Shown: positions 24,905 through 34,265 of the stretch, piece after piece | How positions within the stretch are numbered: the stretch's first letter is position 1 | Layout: each line of letters begins with the position of its first letter | Assembly: GCA_050747245.1 (NCBI GenBank) | Contig: JBOGNO010000002.1 | Span: 124,001-188,000 of the forward strand | Length of the DNA stretch: 64,000 bases | DNA from: JBOGNO01 sp050747245 | GTDB lineage: Bacteria; Acidobacteriota; Terriglobia; Acidiferrales; UBA7541 | Direction: 5' to 3' | Translations under genes and position numbers: made by a program | Notes under the pieces: model-generated | What the model was told of the DNA's origin: nothing | What the model saw: only the letters and a program-made list of their open reading frames with translations | The model's database searches: none

Positions 24905-27619
24905 TCATCTCTTCGTCAGCCCAGCGGGCCAATTGAGAATGACGGTGATGGGGGAGGTGTCGGCCTCCACTGGCGAGTTCACCAAGATTCGCTGACCGTC
25001 CGGGGAGACGTCATAGCCGACCTGCCCCGCCGTGGGACCGAGGTCGTAAAGAGGCGGGCCTGGCGCCAGTCGCAGATGAAACAACGGGTGCACGGCAGCC
25101 ACGTCGAACGTGGATCCACTCCAGTTCACCTCGGCGGCCATCAACTGGCTGTTAGGGGCCAAGTAGAAGAGTTCCTTGCCGTCATGGCGCCAGCGGGGCA
25201 TAGAGCCCCCGGATTGGGAAATTTGCCATTTTCCTTGGTGACCCGGAAAGGAAGTAACATAGACCTCTGACCGGCCCGATTCGTCTGAGCTATATGCGAT
25301 CCAGCCCCCGCGCGGACAAAACCGGCCCTCCGCCACGTTGGAGTTAGTCTGCAGGAAGGCAAAGGGTTTTCGGTCTCCAGACAGCGGCAAAATCCACAGC
25401 TCCGAGTTGGATTTTCCTTCCGGGGTCGTGTTGTAGGCGATAAATTTCCCGTCAGCAGACCAGGAAGTGACGAATTTGTTCCCTCCGGACTCTGCCAGTA
25501 CCTCCTCACCGCCCGTGCCGTCGGATTTCTTTTGAAGCAGCTGGTTATCCCGCCCATTCTGGAGTGTGGCGTATGCGATGGTTTTCGAGTCCGGCGACCA
25601 TACCGGAGATTGATCTCTCCAGGGCCCAAAGGTAAGTCGCGTGTTGGTTCCTCGAGGGAGATCCCAGACTCTGATCTCATAATTGATGGTACTGGAATCG
25701 AGCGTCTGAGCGGCGACCCTTTGCCCGTCCGTGGACAATTCTTGCCAGACGAAATCGCCTGGCTCGGTCGCCGCTTGAAGCTGCTTGCCGCTGCGGTCAA
25801 ACCAGATGAGTTGCCCTGGATTCCCGGTTGCTCCGCCCATGTATGCCAACACGCCACTTGCCGAAGCGGAGAAGACGCCCCTCCAAACCAACTGGTTGTA
25901 ATGAACATGCTCTGCAATTGGAAACGCTTCGCCTGACAGCTCCAGGCCCTTTTCATCGAATGGCCGTGCCATCAGGGTTCCTTGCTGGTCGAATAGGAGA
26001 TAGCCGGAAGTGTAGGCGACATTTGAACGGGCGTGGAACAAGAGCTTGTTCTCCTTGAAGTCGAGTGTAGCCACATAGACAGACGCAGATTCCGAGGGGC
26101 CCCCCGTAAAATTGGCAGCGAGATAAAAGAAATGCCTTCCGTCGGGCAGAAAAACTGGCCACCGATGACTTAACTCATTTCGTGAAGGGTCCGGCTTGGT
26201 TATGGCAACCGGGACTCCGCCGGATGCGGGCACACGCTGGATGCCTCCCCAGGTAAAGGAGAAGAGAATCGTGCCGTCTTTACCCCACGCCCCGCCACGA
26301 GGCCCGGCGGCATCGCAGAGAGTCAGAACCGGCCCTCCGGAAGCGGATACAGTCTTGAGCTTCCCGCCCGCGAAAAATCCCAGGAATTGGCTGTCTGGCG
26401 ACCAAAACGGGTACGAAGTTCCTTCGGTACCAGCAAGTGGCAACGCGCTGGGGGCATCTAACGGCCGGACCCACAGAAGGTCCACGCCCTCTGCGGCTCT
26501 GGCGACAAATGCTAGCTTCCGTCCATCGGGAGACACCGCGACGGGGCCGCCAAAGTAAGAGAAGGTCGTCTTCTCCGGCGGGAGGATATAAGACCAAGTA
26601 GGCTGATTGCTTGTAACAGGCTTCCAGAGGTAGGTCGCGGCAAGACACGCGAGGAGAACCAAGATTGTGCCGAGCCAGGCCATGCGTTCGCGGTTCACGA
26701 GGCGGAATGAAGGCCCCGTTGGTTGACCGGCCTGCGATCCGCTCTCGGCGATCCACTGCAGTTGCACCTTGACGTCGTGCGCGGACTGCCATCGCTCCTC
26801 GGGATTTTTCGCCAGGCACAATTTTACCGCGTGGTCGAGCGCCGGCGGCGACATCGGTTGCAATGAGGAAATCGGTGGCGGCTCACGCTCGAGAATGGCG
26901 GCTGCCACGCTGGCGCCTGATTTCCCTTCGAAGGCGCGCCTGCCCGTCGCCATTTCGTAGAGCACGGCGCCCAGGGCGAAAATGTCGCTGCGCGCGTCCG
27001 CCTCTTCGCCCTGAAGCTGTTCCGGAGACATGTATTGCGACGTACCGACAACCACTCCTTCCGCGGTAAGCGCATTTTCCGCATCGGCAACAAGCGCCTT
27101 CGATGATGTCGGGAGCGAAGTCGCGCTTCCAGAGGACACCGCTTCGAACGGCTTCGCCAGCCCGAAATCCAGCAGCTTCGCGCCGGTCTTCGTCAACATG
27201 ATGTTTCCGGGCTTGAGGTCCCGGTGCAGAATCCCGCTGCGATGCGCTTTTTCCAGCCCTTCGCAAATTTCGATCCCCCGCTTTAACATTTGCTCCGTAG
27301 GAAGCGCACCCCTCGTCAAGCGTCGGGCAAGAGTTTCACCTTCCAGGTATTCCATGACTATGAATTCAACACCGTCCTGGCGGCCGACGTCGTACACCGT
27401 GCAAATATTGGGATGTTGCAGGGAGGAAATGGCGCGCGCTTCGCGCTCGAAACGCTCTCGCATGCTGGGCTTTTCCGAAATATGCGATGGCAGAATCTTG
27501 ATGGCCACCCTGCGGCCCAGGCGCGTGTCCGTTGCACGATATACCTCACCCATCCCGCCCGCGCCCACCGGCGCCGCGATCTCATACGGCCCAAGCTTGG
27601 TCCCAGCGGCAAGTGTCAT
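24905..27619 (-). CDS. Transmembrane Ser/Thr protein kinase with C-terminal TolB-like beta-propeller
   Basis: A 904-residue protein of the kinase-propeller type frequent in Acidobacteriota. The kinase domain (about 10-285) has the glycine loop GAGGMGEV, the ATP lysine in VAIKILP, the catalytic HRDLKPGN, the DFG motif as LLDFGLAKP and the APE-like SPEQ. A single membrane helix (MAWLGTILVLLACLAATYLW) is at about 320. The periplasmic part has repeated WSPDSK/VSPDGR strands of a WD40/TolB propeller. The start at 27619 gives the usual short lead-in before KLGPYEI; an ATG at 27703 adds 28 residues. The kinase probably senses an envelope signal through the propeller. No substrate gene is adjacent. 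Confidence 0.92.
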   Translation of the reverse strand: MTLAAGTKLGPYEIAAPVGAGGMGEVYRATDTRLGRRVAIKILPSHISEKPSMRERFEREARAISSLQHPNICTVYDVGRQDGVEFIVMEYLEGETLARRLTRGALPTEQMLKRGIEICEGLEKAHRSGILHRDLKPGNIMLTKTGAKLLDFGLAKPFEAVSSGSATSLPTSSKALVADAENALTAEGVVVGTSQYMSPEQLQGEEADARSDIFALGAVLYEMATGRRAFEGKSGASVAAAILEREPPPISSLQPMSPPALDHAVKLCLAKNPEERWQSAHDVKVQLQWIAESGSQAGQPTGPSFRLVNRERMAWLGTILVLLACLAATYLWKPVTSNQPTWSYILPPEKTTFSYFGGPVAVSPDGRKLAFVARAAEGVDLLWVRPLDAPSALPLAGTEGTSYPFWSPDSQFLGFFAGGKLKTVSASGGPVLTLCDAAGPRGGAWGKDGTILFSFTWGGIQRVPASGGVPVAITKPDPSRNELSHRWPVFLPDGRHFFYLAANFTGGPSESASVYVATLDFKENKLLFHARSNVAYTSGYLLFDQQGTLMARPFDEKGLELSGEAFPIAEHVHYNQLVWRGVFSASASGVLAYMGGATGNPGQLIWFDRSGKQLQAATEPGDFVWQELSTDGQRVAAQTLDSSTINYEIRVWDLPRGTNTRLTFGPWRDQSPVWSPDSKTIAYATLQNGRDNQLLQKKSDGTGGEEVLAESGGNKFVTSWSADGKFIAYNTTPEGKSNSELWILPLSGDRKPFAFLQTNSNVAEGRFCPRGGWIAYSSDESGRSEVYVTSFPGHQGKWQISQSGGSMPRWRHDGKELFYLAPNSQLMAAEVNWSGSTFDVAAVHPLFHLRLAPGPPLYDLGPTAGQVGYDVSPDGQRILVNSPVEADTSPITVILNWPAGLTKR

Positions 27620-28046
27620 TTCCGGCTGTGCCTCATCGAGACGCGATAGCCTACCATGCTCCGGTGAATTCTCTGCGAAGGGTTCCCTTTGGTAGGCTAC
27701 CATGTCGCGTTTGGGGCGAAGTCAACGTGTGCAGGCAACCGAGAACGCCGAGAACGCCGAGAACACCTGCTCACCTCCTCGTGGAGACTCGACTCCCTAA
27801 CTCTAGTACTTTACCTTGCCGCCAATCGGTGCTAATCTGGCTTTTGGTGTTGCGAGAATCGCAGAATCGCAAAGGCGGGGCGTCAGCCCCGCCTTTCGAA
27901 CTTTGTGTGGAGGGGGCAATTCTAATCGAGACACACCCAGAAACAAGATGCGGGCTAAGTTATTGAAAACAAAGACTTGGAGTAAATTCTAATCGAGACA
28001 CAAACACACAATTGGGGTTTACCGGCCACCGAGTTCTAGGACCCAA
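27620..28046. other. Gene-free spacer with short repeats and a hairpin
   Basis: No credible gene is seen. The spacer holds a run of three 9-base units (GAGAACGCC twice, then GAGAACACC, near 27741-27767) and a perfect hairpin, AAAGGCGGGGC with GCCCCGCCTTT (27871-27896), without a T-run. It also holds an 18-base direct repeat, AATTCTAATCGAGACACA, at 27918-27935 and 27985-28002, 67 bp apart. The hairpin may end transcripts. The direct repeat is unexplained. Confidence 0.5.
27918..28002. repeat. 18 bp direct repeat upstream of fumarase
   Basis: Two identical copies of AATTCTAATCGAGACACA, at 27918-27935 and 27985-28002, flank 49 bp of unremarkable sequence ahead of the fumC promoter. They could be regulator half sites or remains of a small duplication. 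Confidence 0.6.
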
Positions 28047-28077
28047 TTGACAGCGGCGCAGAATCGCCGCGTAATCT
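28047..28077 (+). promoter_or_regulatory. fumC promoter candidate with dyad in the spacer
   Basis: TTGACA at 28047-28052 is followed, 19 bp later, by TAATCT (28072-28077). The spacer is filled by an inverted repeat, GCGGCG (28053-28058) and CGCCGC (28065-28070). The long spacer and the internal dyad resemble a promoter controlled by a spacer-bound regulator. No MerR gene is adjacent, so this could equally be a GC hairpin by chance. Confidence 0.45.
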
Positions 28078-28127
28078 ATAGAGAGGAGCGATAGACTCGG
28101 CACAGGAGTAAGCCGGAGGACGAAAAC

Positions 28128-29534
28128 ATGGCGGCGCCCACTTCCAAACCAGCGACGCGCAAGGAATCGGACAGCATGGGAACCATCGAAGTTCCCGCGA
28201 GCGCCTACTGGGGCGCCCAGACGCAGCGCTCGCTCCTGCACTTCGCGATTGGACGCGACACCATGCCGCCGGAAATGATCCGCGCGTTCGGCATCCTGAA
28301 AAAAGCCTGCGCGCTGGTAAATCGCGACCTCGGAAAACTTTCGCCGGAAAAAACCAAGCTCATTGTCGCCGCGGCCGAAGAGGTCATCTCCGGAAAATTG
28401 GCGGAGCAATTTCCTCTACGCGTGTGGCAGACCGGCAGCGGCACGCAGACGAACATGAACGTCAACGAAGTGATTGCCAACCGCGCCATCGAAATGGCCG
28501 GCGGCGAGATGGGTTCGAAGAAGCCCATCCATCCCAACGACGACGTGAACATGTCGCAATCTTCGAACGACACGTTTCCCACGGCCATGCACATCGCCGC
28601 CGCCGAGCGCGTCCACAACGTCCTCATCCCCGCGATTCGCGGCGTGCGCGACGCCATCGCCGCCAAGGCCGCGCAATTCAAGGACGTGGTAAAAATCGGC
28701 CGCACGCATTTGCAGGATGCCGTGCCGCTCACCGTGGGGCAGGAAATGTCCGGCTGGGCAAGCCTGCTCGATCGCGATATCGCGCGCCTCGAAGAATCGC
28801 TCGGCGGACTTTACGACCTGGCCATCGGCGGAACGGCCGTGGGCACAGGGATTAACGCTCCGCCGGAATTCGCCGCGCGCGCCGCGAAAAAAATCGCGGA
28901 GCTCACCGCGCTGCCCTTTCGCTCGCATCCCAATAAATTTGCCGCGCTTTCCGCGCACGACGAGCTCGTCTATGCCCACGGCGCCGTCACGACTCTCGCC
29001 GCATCGCTCATGAAAATTTCCAACGACATTCGCTGGCTCGCTTCCGGGCCGCGCTGCGGTTTGGGCGAGCTGCGCATTCCGGAAAACGAGCCGGGCTCTT
29101 CGATCATGCCTGGAAAAGTGAATCCCACGCAGTGCGAAGCCATGACCATGGTGGCCGTGCAAGTCCACGGAAATAATGCGGCCATCGCTTTTGCCGGCTC
29201 GCAGGGAAATTTCGAGCTGAACGTTTTCAAGCCCGTCATCATCCACAATTTTCTTCATTCCGTGATGCTGCTGGCGGATGCGTGCCACGGATTCGTCGAG
29301 TACATGGTGAGGGGCATCGAGCTCGACCGCGGGAAAATCGATTTCTATCTGAATAATTCGCTGATGCTCGTCACCGCGCTCAGCCCCAAACTCGGCTACG
29401 ACAAGGCCGCGAAAATCGCGCACACCGCATTCGAAAAAGGCATCGGCCTGCGCGACGCTTGCGTGCAGCTCGGCTATTTGAGCGGGGAGGAATTCGACGC
29501 GCTGGTGCGCCCGGACGAAATGACGCACCCATAA
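28128..29534 (+). CDS. fumC: Class II fumarate hydratase
   Basis: A 468-residue enzyme, the usual length for class II fumarase. It shows the three conserved regions of the superfamily: GSGTQTNMNVNEV, SQSSNDTFPTAMH and the signature GSSIMPGKVNPTQCE with the catalytic serine loop. The N-terminal ESDSMGTIEVPASAYWGAQTQRS is split here into its recognised ends, DSMG and YWGAQTQRS. It converts fumarate to L-malate in the TCA cycle without an iron-sulfur cluster. GGAGGACG precedes the ATG. It is monocistronic, converging with the hypothetical gene at 29568. Confidence 0.96.
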   Translation: MAAPTSKPATRKESDSMGTIEVPASAYWGAQTQRSLLHFAIGRDTMPPEMIRAFGILKKACALVNRDLGKLSPEKTKLIVAAAEEVISGKLAEQFPLRVWQTGSGTQTNMNVNEVIANRAIEMAGGEMGSKKPIHPNDDVNMSQSSNDTFPTAMHIAAAERVHNVLIPAIRGVRDAIAAKAAQFKDVVKIGRTHLQDAVPLTVGQEMSGWASLLDRDIARLEESLGGLYDLAIGGTAVGTGINAPPEFAARAAKKIAELTALPFRSHPNKFAALSAHDELVYAHGAVTTLAASLMKISNDIRWLASGPRCGLGELRIPENEPGSSIMPGKVNPTQCEAMTMVAVQVHGNNAAIAFAGSQGNFELNVFKPVIIHNFLHSVMLLADACHGFVEYMVRGIELDRGKIDFYLNNSLMLVTALSPKLGYDKAAKIAHTAFEKGIGLRDACVQLGYLSGEEFDALVRPDEMTHP

Positions 29535-29567
29535 TTTCTTACATTTCGCAAATTCTGCTGGGTGGAA

Positions 29568-30935
29568 TTATTCGACCAGTTGCAAGTTGAGGGCGATGCG
29601 CACGCCGTTCACCAGCACCGTGCTGTGGTCAATCAGTTGCTGGTTGGTGATTTCGGCGTTCACAAATTGCCTGACGAGTTTTCGCGGAAAAATAAATTCG
29701 ACGGCTTCCGAAGCCGCATGCGGTTCGGCAGCCAGTTGATTTACGACCGAGAAATCGTAGGAATCAAACGCAGCATCGGGCGGAACTTTATCCAGAATGT
29801 CTTTCAGCTGCGGCGCAAGAAAGAGATCGAAGCTCCGCGCCGCGCGCTTGTAGATGGAGGTGTTCTCAGCGTCGAAGTGCAGCGTGTCGCGCAGCGTCAT
29901 TTGCAGAACGATTTGATTTTGAAAAACGCCGAACGATGGCGGGGCATAATCTACAAAATGAAATTTCGCGACTCCTTCTTTGGCAAGGGCATCCAGTTGC
30001 GTTTGATATTTTTCCTGGAGCGCGTCCAGATCTGCCTGCGGCGGCGGAGCGACGGGATGCGCGGCCGATTCGTCGCCGCTGGAATGTGATTCCGGCTTTG
30101 TCGTAGTTGCCGCCGCGTCGGTGCCGGATTTTTTGTAGCCGGGAACGAGGTTGGGACTGACGACGCTCAGGCGGCCCATCCCGATTGACGCGGCCGCAGG
30201 AGAGGGTTCCGCCGGTGCGCGGAAAGTCGAGCGGGGCAGCGCTTCCACGCTCAGCGGATCGCGCTCGTCGAGCGCCAGCCCGAAGGGGGCGCCGTTCACA
30301 TAAATCTCCGAGCGATTCAGAATCTCCTGTTGTTCCGTCACGCTTTCTGCTTGCGCGAACTCGAAAGCATCGGGCGGGTCGAAAAGCACGACGAGGATTT
30401 CCTTCCCTTCGTAGTCGTAGCTGCGGTTCGGCGTTCTGGCGTGATAGGAAATCTCCAATCCGATCGCGTCGCACGTCACATCGGGAGGGAGAAGAGCTGT
30501 CGTGAGTTTCAGAACCGGAACGATCACATCTCGCAACGTCCGCGCGGCGCGCTGATTCTGAGTCAAAAGATCGCCGTTATACGCAGCGTTGTAATTCCCC
30601 GTAATTTTCAGAACAATTCGATCATGAAAACGCACGAACTCCAATCCACGCGAATCGGTTTCGACTTGTTGCGCGGGGTCCAATCCGACATAACGGCTCA
30701 AGACCAAAGAGAATGGAAATTTTGTGGCGGCGATCTCCCTGTTCAAAGTCTTGAGCTGAGTAAGATATTTCGTCTCCGCCGCTTTGAGATCCGGGTTCAA
30801 AATTTCCGCAGGACTTACCTGAGCTAGGGCAGGACGCGAAATGAGCAGCAGAGCAGCCGCGAGCGTCACCGCGGCAAGTGAAAATCGCTGTTCCTGCCCA
30901 ACCTTGCATCTCGATTTCAAATCTTGCGCAGTCAT
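29568..30935 (-). CDS. Secreted hypothetical protein at the end of the cytochrome operon
   Basis: A 455-residue protein with a signal peptide (SLAAVTLAAALLLISRPALA). The mature part has two similar halves: an N-terminal block with FVRFHDRIVLKITGNYNAAY and a C-terminal block with FGVFQNQIVLQMTLRDTLHF, each followed by a long helix and a beta segment (YVNGAPFGLAL / LVNGVRIALNL). An Ala/Pro/Ser linker lies at about 230-300. The internal duplication is visible by eye. There are no heme motifs. It lies 6 bp after the lipoprotein cytochrome gene and so belongs to the operon. It could be an assembly or peripheral subunit; function unknown. Confidence 0.6.
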   Translation of the reverse strand: MTAQDLKSRCKVGQEQRFSLAAVTLAAALLLISRPALAQVSPAEILNPDLKAAETKYLTQLKTLNREIAATKFPFSLVLSRYVGLDPAQQVETDSRGLEFVRFHDRIVLKITGNYNAAYNGDLLTQNQRAARTLRDVIVPVLKLTTALLPPDVTCDAIGLEISYHARTPNRSYDYEGKEILVVLFDPPDAFEFAQAESVTEQQEILNRSEIYVNGAPFGLALDERDPLSVEALPRSTFRAPAEPSPAAASIGMGRLSVVSPNLVPGYKKSGTDAAATTTKPESHSSGDESAAHPVAPPPQADLDALQEKYQTQLDALAKEGVAKFHFVDYAPPSFGVFQNQIVLQMTLRDTLHFDAENTSIYKRAARSFDLFLAPQLKDILDKVPPDAAFDSYDFSVVNQLAAEPHAASEAVEFIFPRKLVRQFVNAEITNQQLIDHSTVLVNGVRIALNLQLVE

Positions 30936-30941
30936 AAGCCC

Positions 30942-31430
30942 CTACCTTGAAATCTGCGATTTCGCCTGCACTGGCCACTGATAAACAGGCTGGGCAATCG
31001 CACGAGTGAAAGCGATCACCTCCCGGATTTCATCCGGCGTCAAGGTCCGCCCGTAAGGCGGCATCATCCCGGATTTGCCCATGGCGCTGCCGCCGAGGGA
31101 AATAATATTTTGCATGTATTCATCGCTCAGATTGTTCAGCGTTGCGCCATCGTTCATCAGCGACGGAGTGGGATTCAAATTGGAGCGATTCGAAGGGCCC
31201 GCGGGAGTGGAATCGGCATGGCACCAGACACATTGATTATAAAAGATGCGCTTTCCTTGCGATTGTTCGTAGTTCAGGGGAATCAGGTGCTGGGGGTCGT
31301 TCCAGTCTGCCTCGACATCATAGGCCTGAGTCCGTGGATCCATCGCAACGGCAGATGTTTTTCTGCCGCAGCCGGTGAGCCACACTGCCGCCAGTAAGAT
31401 CAAGATGATCAGCCGGGCGCGCTTGTTCAT
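30942..31430 (-). CDS. Monoheme cytochrome c lipoprotein
   Basis: A 162-residue protein with a lipobox (AAVWLTGC, Cys21). One c-type heme site is present, CVWCH (Cys67, Cys70, His71), and the axial methionine is probably in GKSGMMPPYG near 123. The segment LTPDEIREVIAFTR is the usual last helix of class I cytochrome c. It overlaps the eight-heme gene by 4 bp (ATGA). It would sit in the periplasm tethered to a membrane and accept electrons from the Rieske/cytochrome b complex or from the eight-heme subunit. That role follows from context only. Confidence 0.85.
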   Translation of the reverse strand: MNKRARLIILILLAAVWLTGCGRKTSAVAMDPRTQAYDVEADWNDPQHLIPLNYEQSQGKRIFYNQCVWCHADSTPAGPSNRSNLNPTPSLMNDGATLNNLSDEYMQNIISLGGSAMGKSGMMPPYGRTLTPDEIREVIAFTRAIAQPVYQWPVQAKSQISR

Positions 31431-33565
31431 TGTGCGCCCTCGCGCATAGCTGGAGAGGGTGACGACATGTGCGCGGTTTTTTCGATCTTCACATTTTGCC
31501 GAAGCGTGAGCAGATATGCAGTGAGCTCTTTAATTTCGTCTTCAGTGAAATTCCGGCGTGGTTCGATCGTTCCCGGCACAAGCGCTTGAGGATTTCGCAG
31601 CCATGCTTCGATCCATGCAGCGGTGAGCCAGTTGCCCGCGTTGTTTAGATTGGGGCCGACGTACCCGCCGGATGAACCAATGGTGTGGCACGACTGGCAC
31701 TGGTATTTCACTTCGTAGAGTTGCTTGCCGAGAGCAGCCAACTGCGGGGTGAATTGCTTGGCATCCACACTCTCGGGATTTGCTTCCGGATTCTGAAGCG
31801 CCATGCCGAGATAATCCGCAAGCGTCGTGGCGTCCTTCTCGGACATGTTGAACTGCGGCATGCGAAGCACAAGGGTTGGCCGCAGCGTTTGCGGATTCTT
31901 CAGGAAGCTAATCAACCAGGAGCGCTGCGCCCGGCTGCCTTCGAAGGAGAGGTCGGGAGCCAGGTCGCCTCCGTAGCCCTTGAACTTGTGACACACGTAG
32001 CATTTGTATCGCTCATAGAGGTCGCCGAACGCTCCTGCGGGATGAAAGACGGGCTCCTGGCGCGGCACCAGCAACTGTTGCAGCCCGCTGCTCGATGGTG
32101 TGCCCGTCATGCTGAGCACGGCTGTCGTTATCGCATCCAGGTCAGCAGGATTCAGATTGTACTGAGGCATGCGAGCGGCCGGATTGACTGAGCCCGGATC
32201 GATTAGCTTCGCCTGGATGTAAACGACCAAGTTTCTGGTAATTTTGGCGCTGCCGAATTCCAGGTCAGAAACATTCTTGGAGCCCTCGGCGGATAGGTCC
32301 GGCCCAAAGTCCTTCTGCGGCGCAACGCCATCGATAGCATGACAACTGGCACAACCTTTTTCGATGAACATGCGGCGTCCCAGCTGGACATCTTCTGTTG
32401 TCGGCGCACCCAATTGCGGCACATCCGTTAGCAAATCGGAATCCGTCAACTTCGATGTGATGTATTGCGTGACGACGTAGAGATCCTCGTCCGACCATTC
32501 GTAGCGCGGCATTTTGCTCCGCGGCAGGAAAGCCTGGGGATTTCGCAGCCAGGCCACAAGCCAATTCTGATTTACTTTGGTGCCGACTTTGGTCAATTCC
32601 GGGCCGATATCGCCGCCGATCAGCTTCGTTTCTCCCGCGCGCGTCACCGCCAACGGATGGCAGGTGGAGCAAAACATTTGGCGAAATCGCACTTCGCCCT
32701 GATCCCCCAGGTCCGGGCGCTTGCTCCATTTTGCGATGACCCGCGGATCGAACTGATATGCTTTCACGGGCTTGTCTCGCAGCGAACTGAGGAATCCGGC
32801 AAGCGCCCGCAATTCAGATTCATTCAAATTGAATTTAGGCATCCGCGGCTCATCTTCTGTTTCGTATCCGTTGACGACAGTGTTCCCATCCTTGTCGGTG
32901 ACGGTTCGCGGTTCCTTCAGCCATTTATAAATCCACTCACGGCTGACTTTTTCGCCGAGATCGTTCAGATCCGGGCCGAGCATCGCGGGACGCTCAATGC
33001 CCGGCAGGCGGTGGCAGCCCACGCAATTCAGCTCTGCCAGGAGATAGCGGCCCCGGTTGAGCTGGGGAGTTTCGGGGGTATCCGCCCGGTGACAGGAGCC
33101 GCAAGAAGCCTGAATAAAGTGAGTGGACAAGATCGGCTGCTCCCAAGCAAGCGTTGTTTCGTGGGCCTCGGCGACTTCCGTCGCAGGACCCTGGCCGCGG
33201 TGACAAATCGTACAGCCCCAGTCGCGAATGTGATGTGGGATGGGCGGATGGGCTCGAAATGGCTGAGGCACGGAAGAATCGGCGAGACTGGGCTGAGTGA
33301 TACCCAAGTGACAAGTCGTGCAGCGATCCGTCACGCCCATCTCGGGAATCCAGATCTGGTCGATGTCCGGACGAAAATCCGAGAGCAATCGTTTGGTATC
33401 TGGCCGCGTCTCGGCGAAGCGCACGTAGGCACGCTTGTACTGCTTCCATTCCAGGCGAAAATCCTTTACCGGAGAAATGGCCAGGACCGCCAAGAAAGCC
33501 ACGCTGGAAACTGCGAAAGCGAAGCGCGCTCGCCGAGATACTTTTCCCATGTCCTCAGCTGCCAT
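31427..33565 (-). CDS. Membrane-anchored eight-heme cytochrome c
   Basis: A 712-residue protein with one N-terminal membrane helix (FAVSSVAFLAVLAISPV) and eight CxxCH heme sites. In order they are CTTCH, CTICH, CGSCH, CVGCH, CSTCH, CASCH, CYVCH and CQSCH. The later sites lie in repeated class-I-like cytochrome modules with MPKFNL, MPRYEW, MPQYNL and MPQFNM segments that supply axial methionines. The first three may form a separate N-terminal multiheme module. The start at ATG 33565 overlaps the cytochrome b C-terminal gene by 11 bp. It would serve as the cytochrome c partner of this Rieske/b complex. Confidence 0.88.
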   Translation of the reverse strand: MAAEDMGKVSRRARFAFAVSSVAFLAVLAISPVKDFRLEWKQYKRAYVRFAETRPDTKRLLSDFRPDIDQIWIPEMGVTDRCTTCHLGITQPSLADSSVPQPFRAHPPIPHHIRDWGCTICHRGQGPATEVAEAHETTLAWEQPILSTHFIQASCGSCHRADTPETPQLNRGRYLLAELNCVGCHRLPGIERPAMLGPDLNDLGEKVSREWIYKWLKEPRTVTDKDGNTVVNGYETEDEPRMPKFNLNESELRALAGFLSSLRDKPVKAYQFDPRVIAKWSKRPDLGDQGEVRFRQMFCSTCHPLAVTRAGETKLIGGDIGPELTKVGTKVNQNWLVAWLRNPQAFLPRSKMPRYEWSDEDLYVVTQYITSKLTDSDLLTDVPQLGAPTTEDVQLGRRMFIEKGCASCHAIDGVAPQKDFGPDLSAEGSKNVSDLEFGSAKITRNLVVYIQAKLIDPGSVNPAARMPQYNLNPADLDAITTAVLSMTGTPSSSGLQQLLVPRQEPVFHPAGAFGDLYERYKCYVCHKFKGYGGDLAPDLSFEGSRAQRSWLISFLKNPQTLRPTLVLRMPQFNMSEKDATTLADYLGMALQNPEANPESVDAKQFTPQLAALGKQLYEVKYQCQSCHTIGSSGGYVGPNLNNAGNWLTAAWIEAWLRNPQALVPGTIEPRRNFTEDEIKELTAYLLTLRQNVKIEKTAHMSSPSPAMREGAQ

Positions 33566-34265
33566 GCGCACCCCACGGCCAAACCCAGGACCACCCGGGA
33601 CCTCGAAAGAAAGTCCCCACCAGCGTCAAGATGAGCGCCACAGTGATGAACCAGGTCATCACCCACCACGAAACCGGCTTGGCCCGCAGAGAATCCATCC
33701 ACGGCCGTTTTCCGGCAGGTACGAAATAAGAGAAGACCATCAGCAACGCAATTAGTGCGGAGGGCGCGAAAACTGTCCAGGCGCGGAAAACGGCGAGAAA
33801 TACGAGAAGGATTGCCACGACGCCAAGCAAGACGCGCAAGTGTTGCGCAGGGCGCCGCGCCCAAATGGGTTCGCCCTCAACGTTGATGTTGAAGTATGGG
33901 ATTACGATCAGAGCGATTACGACCAGCGTGGGAATGATGATGCCCGCGACCAACGGCGGAAAATAGTGCAACAACTCTTGCAAGCCAAGAAAATACCACG
34001 GCGCCTTCGCGGGATTTGGAGTCAAAAGCGGATTCGCCAACTGTTCGAGCGGTGCATCCCAGAACAATCCTCCGAGGACCAGGGCAATGACGAGTACTTC
34101 AAACGCGATCGCTTCCCGGACCAGAAGATGCGGATAGGTCATCAACTGCGGGCCCGGATCTCCCGTTACTTTGGCGGAAGTCTTGCGGGTGATGAATACG
34201 ATCCGCCGCGGATCTTTGCGAGCGTCCGAGCCGAAGCCCGTTTCGATTTTATTCTTTTCCGTCAT
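33555..34265 (-). CDS. Cytochrome b C-terminal half (subunit-IV/PetD-like), extended
   Basis: A 236-residue membrane protein. It begins with a soluble stretch, then has YPHLLVREAIAFEVLVIALV and the quinol-site-like segment NPAKAPWYFLGLQELLHYFPP. PWYFLGLQELL corresponds to the PEWY region of cytochrome b, changed here to APWY. Five or six hydrophobic helices are visible, more than the three of PetD, so extra helices have been added at the C-terminus. It overlaps the b6-like gene by 17 bp. Together they form a split cytochrome b. The start at ATG 34265 has GGGAG upstream. Confidence 0.85.
   Translation of the reverse strand: MTEKNKIETGFGSDARKDPRRIVFITRKTSAKVTGDPGPQLMTYPHLLVREAIAFEVLVIALVLGGLFWDAPLEQLANPLLTPNPAKAPWYFLGLQELLHYFPPLVAGIIIPTLVVIALIVIPYFNINVEGEPIWARRPAQHLRVLLGVVAILLVFLAVFRAWTVFAPSALIALLMVFSYFVPAGKRPWMDSLRAKPVSWWVMTWFITVALILTLVGTFFRGPGWSWVWPWGAHGS

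Noticed and set aside
27741..27767. Three 9-base units as a possible CRISPR or tandem array
   Set aside because: Too short and contiguous, with no spacers; a minor sequence repeat.
28416..29528. 370-codon minus-strand frame opposite fumC
   Set aside because: Shadow of fumarase with His/Arg-rich composition.
32465..33634. 389-codon plus-strand frame opposite the eight-heme cytochrome
   Set aside because: The heme motifs prove the minus strand.
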